From NCBI GenBank assembly GCA_030533445.1, contig CM060071.1, positions 2,418,001-2,482,000 on the forward strand: DNA of 64,000 nucleotides, in the 5' to 3' direction. Positions 62,541-64,000 of this stretch are shown here, one piece after another. Below the pieces are notes generated by a model. It was not told where the DNA came from. It did no database searches and saw nothing but the letters and a program-made list of their open reading frames with translations. Position numbers and translations under genes: made by a program. The first letter of the stretch is position 1. Every line of letters begins with the position of its first letter. The DNA is from Cyprinodon diabolis (taxonomy: Eukaryota; Chordata; Actinopteri; Cyprinodontiformes; Cyprinodontidae).

Positions 62541-64000
62541 AGCTGAAGGTTTTAATTGATCCTTTAATCTGGATCCATAGTTAAACAATTCTTCTGTAAA
62601 AACCTCATCCTTGCTGATCCCACCTGTTTGATTTAATGTTTTTCATTTATTAATTGATATTTCTGCTCAGCTTTGATGTCACGAGCCAAGAAACTATTTT
62701 TAATATTCAATTCTGGACGTGAAAAGCAAATATTTTGTGAAATTCCATTAGACCTCAATGTAAACCTTTTAAAACAGTGCAGTTTGCTTCTAATTGTGAT
62801 GTGAGTCATATTCATGCTGCCAAGGTCAGAGTTCCCGAAGAGCTTCCAGTAAGAGAGAAAAAAAGCAGCTTTGGGCTGCTGGGAATGATTCAAGGCTCAG
62901 GCTGAGCTGGAAGTCTGCATATGGGAAAACATCCAGCAGTTTGACACATCAACAGTCCTTGGATGGGAGCATCATGGGATTTACTTTTTATTAAACTGTA
63001 GAGCTTATTGTTTCACTCCCAAACCCAATCCTTCATTATTTAGTTAAAAAAAGTCCTTTATTTTATTAGAGCTTTTAGATTTAATGGGAATGTTTTCCTT
63101 TGACAGCTGTTATTGCAGCAGAGTGGTGTGATTGAACCCCCAAACAGCTCCACAGTGAGCCTGTATGGTCTCTGCTTTCAGTCTTAAAGAGCTGCTTCAG
63201 TGAATGTGGCTGAGCAGGTTTTATTCAAACAATCAGAGGTGCTCTAGTCACATTCATGCTTGTTTGAGAAACAAGAATCTTCCAGATTCTCAGAGTTTTT
63301 GAAAGTCTGCAGCCAATCAGCCTTTAACCAGTTAAATACTTTAACTTTAAGGGTTAATTAACTTAATATTGATTTATATCTTCCAGATCAGACCGGTTGG
63401 TCTGCGTCTCAGAGATAATCCCAGCAGCTATAAGTGGAGCTAGTCCAGGTAAAAGCCGCCTGGGGCTGTGATCACTGTGGGCGGAGCTTAGCTGCAGGTA
63501 GAAACAGGAAGTCAGACGGTTTACAGTCTGAATTCTGACTGAAACCTTTGCCTTAGTGTTTGAGTTTCAATGGAATTAGAATTTTGTTTTTTGCTTTCTT
63601 GATGTTGAGAACGCTTCTTTCTCAGGTTTAACCCGAGGCAGAACCAGAGCAGACCGGGGCGACAGTGGAGACTTTTTTGTGTATAAGGAATAATTATCTG
63701 CTGAGGGGAGTGTAGACAAACCCCTGTTTTGTGGGTCGCATGACTCAAATGATGCAACCCACAAATTCATCCTCTGCCCCCTTTCTGCGCTGTTGCGTTG
63801 CCGTGGTGACAGCATCCCAGCTGGGGGCCACAGACGGTGTTTGTGGCTGTGAATCAGGGGAACGTTGGGAGCTCTGTCTCTTCTTTTTTACATCTTTCCA
63901 TGTTGTTGGAGTGGATGACTCAGAGAAGAGAAGATGCTGGTTGTCATGGTATCCCAGGCCTTTATTAAAACGAGCGTGATTTAAGGGTAGGTTATCAATC
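62541..64000. other. No recognised feature
   Basis: Sequence consistent with intron or intergenic DNA. No coding exon or repeat family could be supported. Confidence 0.4.

Overview
The window is nuclear DNA of a ray-finned (teleost) fish. Two multi-exon vertebrate genes with canonical GT-AG introns are present, and most of the remaining sequence is typical fish repeats: Tc1/mariner and hAT DNA transposons, several LINE fragments, tRNA-derived SINEs and microsatellites. Species cannot be fixed from the sequence.

Region 1 (1-17,640) is a nested insertion. A decayed Ty3/Gypsy LTR retrotransposon on the minus strand is split by a 15,177 bp Polinton/Maverick-type (adintovirus-like) DNA element at 2125-17301. 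The Polinton has a perfect 6 bp target duplication (ATCATG) and terminal inverted repeats that match exactly over 150 bp. It has two transcriptional arms that converge on shared polyadenylation signals near 10,450-10,505. The rightward arm carries a five-exon spliced gene of unknown function, a protein-primed DNA polymerase B, a packaging ATPase, a small basic protein and a conserved protein of unknown role. The leftward arm carries an adenain-like protease, a frameshifted double-jelly-roll major capsid gene, a minor virion protein, a penton-like protein, a chromodomain integrase and two unrecognised genes. Almost every gene on the leftward arm has its own TATA-like box. The TIRs carry triplicated ETS-like/GC-rich units and 11-bp TATA-like repeats, which suggests they are also the arm promoters. 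The capsid frameshift means this copy probably cannot form virions by itself, while replication, integration and packaging-ATPase genes look open.

Region 2 (17.6-29.7 kb) is intergenic and intronic repeat sequence: a hAT MITE, an L1/Tx1-like LINE remnant, hAT and Tc1 copies, and a Dong/R4-like LINE. At 21.02 kb lies a perfect palindromic CLEAR (TFEB-type) box just before a likely non-coding exon, the probable promoter of the lipase gene that follows.

Region 3 (29.7-38.9 kb, plus strand) is a lysosomal acid lipase gene (lipa). Ten coding exons can be placed with consistent phases, encoding 401 aa with the Ser-Asp-His triad intact. Its introns hold a hAT, a Tc1 remnant and a second Dong/R4-like LINE.

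Region 4 (41.7-57.5 kb, minus strand) is ankrd22: six coding exons, 191 aa, convergent with lipa. The lipa/ankrd22 neighbourhood resembles the mammalian acid-lipase cluster. Intron 1 contains a Tc1-like transposon at 54726-56337 with an intact transposase and apparently identical 202 bp TIRs, the best candidate here for a recently mobile element.

Region 5 (57.5-64 kb) holds a GATA microsatellite, hAT and Tc1 remnants, a LINE fragment flanked by a ~190 bp direct duplication, and a GC-rich NRF1/CCAAT promoter near 62.2 kb that may start another plus-strand gene.
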